Source: an uncultured beta proteobacterium (lineage in GTDB: Bacteria > Pseudomonadota > Gammaproteobacteria > Burkholderiales > Burkholderiaceae). Taken from it: a stretch of DNA of 7,691 nt. Position 1 is the first letter of the stretch. Every line of letters starts with the position of its first letter. The stretch lies in NCBI GenBank assembly GCA_903938955.1, contig CAJAFJ010000391.1, positions 1 to 7,691 on the forward strand. The letters are read 5' to 3'. The notes below the pieces were generated by a model. That model did no database searches and was not told the DNA's origin. It was given only the letters and a program-made list of their open reading frames with translations. Position numbers and translations under genes: made by a program. This document shows, piece by piece, positions 5,812 through 7,691 of this stretch.

Positions 5812-6401
5812 TCGCCGAGGCGGAGTTCAAGTGTATCTGCTGCTTTTTGCGCGGACACCAACATCTTGATGGTCAGCGGCGCCAGTATCCGCAGGCCCCC
5901 GGCTTTGCCGGTTCTGATGCGGTGCGCGTCATCCAGGCGCTTCCAGACGAGAAAAAAATGTTCGGTAAAACGCAGCATCATGGCCAGTTGCAAGGCCAAC
6001 CGCTCGGTACGGACGCCAACGCGCTGCAACGGGGACAGCAAGCGCTCAAACACGTCCAGTAAATCCCGCGACCGGGTGGTCAGCGTCAGGGCGATGCCGA
6101 GCAGCGACGCGCTGAACAGCCGCAAGGCACTGACCAGGCCCAGCATCGCTTGTTGCATATAGGTGTGAAAAGCCATGATCAACAGCGCGGCCAGCAGCAC
6201 AGAGGTCACCAGCTTGCGCGCCGGCACCGTGGCCCGGCCCAGCGAGGCGAACAGCAGGCAACAGAGCAACGCACTGGCGATGAGCGCGGTCTGGCTGGTC
6301 ATGAAAAACTGCAGCAGGCCCAGCACAGCAAAAAACAAGAGTTTGACGGCGGCCGGCACCCGGTGCAACCAGGTCGGGTGTTCGCTGTAAAGACTGCCCA
6401 C
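5808..6401 (-). CDS. bioN: BioN, transmembrane T component (EcfT) of the biotin ECF transporter
   Basis: BioN couples ATP hydrolysis by BioM to movement of BioY in the membrane. The 197-residue product has hydrophobic segments at about residues 18-34, 36-54, 64-81 and 84-106. A cytoplasmic amphipathic region (107-170) follows, then a short C-terminal helix. The segment DDAHRIRTG (157-165) occupies the place of the first ARS/ARG coupling motif and ADTLELRLG (188-196) that of the second. The essential arginines are kept (Arg163, Arg194), but their neighbours differ (IRT and LRL). The start is a GTG at 6401, supported by AGGA on the minus strand with 8-bp spacing. It begins 21 bp after the bioM stop. 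The stop overlaps the bioY ATG as ATGA. Identity rests on the fold pattern and its place between bioM and bioY. Confidence 0.88.
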   Translation of the reverse strand: MGSLYSEHPTWLHRVPAAVKLLFFAVLGLLQFFMTSQTALIASALLCCLLFASLGRATVPARKLVTSVLLAALLIMAFHTYMQQAMLGLVSALRLFSASLLGIALTLTTRSRDLLDVFERLLSPLQRVGVRTERLALQLAMMLRFTEHFFLVWKRLDDAHRIRTGKAGGLRILAPLTIKMLVSAQKAADTLELRLGE

Positions 6402-6409
6402 GGCCGATG

Positions 6410-6413
6410 TCCT
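6410..6413 (-). promoter_or_regulatory. Ribosome binding site supporting the GTG start of bioN
   Basis: On the minus strand GAAAGGACATCGGCC precedes the GTG at 6401. The AGGA core with 8-bp spacing is the best ribosome binding site of the importer genes and argues for this GTG as the true bioN start. Confidence 0.5.
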
Positions 6414-6422
6414 TTCGGGTGT

Positions 6423-7199
6423 CTAGTTGATGGAGGCGGCGTCATCCGCCAGGCCATCATTGAAGGACAGGGCCTGTGCGGCCAGGCGCATCGCCACATC
6501 CGCTTCGTAGGCGGCGCAGACGCTGTGACCTGGGCCATCGGCGCGCACACGGCCTTTGTCCAGCCAGATGACGCGTTCAAAGTCGCGCACGTGTTGCAGC
6601 AGATGCGTCGACACCATCACCTGCTGGCTGGCCTGGGCGATGTCCCGGCTGAGCAGCGCCTGACCGGGCAGGTCCAAGCTGGCAAAGGGCTCATCCAGCA
6701 ACAGTAATTCGGGGGATGCAATCATCAAGGCCAGCCAGCAAACATGCTGGCGCTGGCCCTGGCTCAGGCTGCCGATGGTACGTTCGGACCAGTGCGCCAG
6801 GCCGCGGGCGGCCAGAAAAACCCGCGATTTGGCAATGGCCTCACGCCGCGAGAGACCGGACGGGCTCAGGCCCAGCGCCAGTTCTTCTTCGACCGTCGGA
6901 AAAATGATCTGGTCGTCCGGGTTCTGAAACATCATGCCCACCAGGCCGGGCCGCTTGGCGTTGACTTGGTGCGAATCCAGCCCCTGAACCCACACCGTGC
7001 CGGACTGCGGCGCGTCCAGGCCACAAATCATTCGAAACAGGCTGCTTTTGCCCGCGCCGTTGTCGCCAATCAAGCCAATGCGCGGCTCGCTTAATTGCAA
7101 GGTCAGGGCGTCAAACACTTTGCAACTGCCACGCAGCAGCGTGACCGCGTTGATTTCAAGCGGGATGATTGCGTTCAAGGGGGCACACACGGGCGACAT
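6423..7199 (-). CDS. bioM: BioM, ATPase (A component) of the biotin ECF transporter
   Basis: The 258-residue product is an ABC ATPase of the CbiO/EcfA type. It shows the Walker A motif GDNGAGKSS (45-53), the Q-loop FQNPDDQIIFPTVEEELALG (91-110), the signature LSQGQ (145-149), Walker B LLLLDE (165-170) with Glu170, the D-loop SLD and the H-loop His199 in VSTHL. The Q-loop NPDDQ...TVEEE form is characteristic of ECF ATPases. LSQGQ replaces the common LSGGQ. Together with BioN and BioY it would energise biotin uptake at the inner membrane. I chose the ATG at 7199, with GAAGG about 4 bp upstream. The frame is open to a TTG at 7253 touching the smr stop, but those 18 extra residues lie before the domain and look non-conserved. 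The gene starts 50 bp after the smr-like gene. Confidence 0.9.
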   Translation of the reverse strand: MSPVCAPLNAIIPLEINAVTLLRGSCKVFDALTLQLSEPRIGLIGDNGAGKSSLFRMICGLDAPQSGTVWVQGLDSHQVNAKRPGLVGMMFQNPDDQIIFPTVEEELALGLSPSGLSRREAIAKSRVFLAARGLAHWSERTIGSLSQGQRQHVCWLALMIASPELLLLDEPFASLDLPGQALLSRDIAQASQQVMVSTHLLQHVRDFERVIWLDKGRVRADGPGHSVCAAYEADVAMRLAAQALSFNDGLADDAASIN

Positions 7200-7224
7200 A
7201 GGACCTTCAAAGTAGGCCTGAAGT

Positions 7225-7253
7225 GTAGTAAATCCAGGCCCGGCGCCCGTCAA
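7225..7253 (-). promoter_or_regulatory. Weak candidate promoter for the bioMNY-ligase-thiolase operon
   Basis: On the minus strand TTGACG (7253-7248) and TACTAC (7230-7225) are separated by 17 bp. The -35 box is good and the -10 box poor. An inverted repeat, CTTCA (7205-7209) and TGAAG (7219-7223), lies between it and the bioM start and could be an operator. I see neither a BirA-type box (TTGTAAACC and its mirror) nor a BioR-type box (TTATCTATAA) here. Read-through from the smr-like gene is equally possible. Confidence 0.25.
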
Positions 7254-7691
7254 GCCCGCGACGCCATCAGCAACACCACCAGCGCACCGCCGCCGCCATC
7301 GGCGGGTTTGGCCTGCACAAAGGCCAGCACCTCGTTTTTTTGCACCAGCCAGCTGTGCACCCGGCTTTTCAGCACCGGCGCCTTGCCGGGCGAGCCCAGG
7401 CCCTTGCCGTGCACCACGCGCACACAGCGAATGCCGTGTTTGTGCGCCTCGCGGATGAAGAAGCTCAGGCGCTCGCGCGCTTCGTCACGGCGCAGGCCGT
7501 GCAAGTCGAGCTGGCGCTGAATCGACCAGTCGCCCCGGCGCAGTTTGCGCGTCACGTCCGGGCCGATGCCGGGGCGGCGAAAACTCAGCAGGTCGTCCAC
7601 ATCCAGCAGTGTGCCGACATCGAACTCGTCGCTGATGGCCTCGATCATCACGGCCTTTTCGTCCTGCTGGTATTGCATGACGGTGGGCAAC
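7250..7691 (-). CDS. Smr-domain protein (5' end outside window)
   Basis: The visible 146-147 residues carry a complete C-terminal Smr domain. LDLHGLRRDEARERLSFFI starts with the LDLHG motif, followed by IRCVRVVHGKGLGSPGKAPVLKSRVHSWL containing HGKG, and the ending GGGGALVVLL. Just upstream is the proteobacterial lead-in DEFDVGTLLDVDDLLSFRRPGIGPDVTRKLRRGDW. Smr domains of this stand-alone kind are linked to nucleic-acid nicking or RNA cleavage (SmrA/SmrB in E. coli); the cellular role here is not known. The frame runs off the right edge; the only start-like codon near the edge is a TTG, and relatives are usually longer, so I treat it as truncated. It is upstream of bioM on the same strand, 50 bp away, and may share its transcript, although no functional link to biotin is evident. 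Confidence 0.88.
   Translation of the reverse strand, partial: LPTVMQYQQDEKAVMIEAISDEFDVGTLLDVDDLLSFRRPGIGPDVTRKLRRGDWSIQRQLDLHGLRRDEARERLSFFIREAHKHGIRCVRVVHGKGLGSPGKAPVLKSRVHSWLVQKNEVLAFVQAKPADGGGGALVVLLMASRA

Noticed and set aside
5218..6162. Long plus-strand open frame of 314 codons opposite bioY and bioN
   Set aside because: It is antisense to two clear membrane-protein genes. It is rich in Gln, His, Arg and Gly as expected for a shadow frame, and has no recognisable domain.
7200..7253. Longer bioM starting at TTG 7253, overlapping the smr stop
   Set aside because: The 18 extra residues look non-conserved and the start would be a rare TTG. The ATG at 7199 has a plausible ribosome binding site and fits ABC ATPase N-termini.

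Overview
The window looks like a chromosomal stretch from a high-GC betaproteobacterium, most likely family Comamonadaceae (Rhodoferax/Polaromonas-like). I base this on codon use, on the character of the Smr, BioMNY and FtsX-type proteins, and on an intergenic element at 1753-1815 that resembles a short repeat I recall from many Comamonadaceae genomes. No database search was possible, so the taxon is an inference.

Left part (1-1908, + strand). The window opens inside the C-terminal half of an FtsX/YbbP-type ABC transporter permease. Next comes a compact type II toxin-antitoxin pair: a ribbon-helix-helix antitoxin followed 2 bp later by a RelE/ParE-fold toxin. Its promoter carries a perfect 13-bp operator-like palindrome. 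Directly after the toxin stop codon lies an AT-rich 156-bp spacer holding the repeat with two mutually exclusive hairpins. A nitroreductase-family flavoprotein (1909-2592, apparent TTG start) follows.

Right part (2595-7691, - strand). A tight gene string reads right to left: smr-like gene (5' end outside the window), bioM, bioN, bioY, an acyl-CoA ligase and a divergent thiolase. BioM (ATPase), BioN (T component) and BioY (S component) form a complete energy-coupling-factor biotin importer. bioN/bioY and bioY/ligase overlap by ATGA, and ligase/thiolase overlap by 22 bp, so these genes are probably translated in a coupled way from one transcript. The bioY-ligase-thiolase order matches the BirA-controlled yhfU-yhfT-yhfS operon of Bacillus subtilis as I recall it. 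Here it is joined to the ATPase and transmembrane subunits of the importer.

The most interesting point is this link between a biotin importer and two acyl-CoA enzymes. The thiolase lacks the usual C-terminal acid/base cysteine (Ala381) and has HDAF instead of NEAF. A dedicated role in making a biotin precursor thioester, or in processing biotin or a vitamer, is suggested but not shown. The thiolase and nitroreductase genes converge with only 2 bp between their stop codons and no visible terminator.
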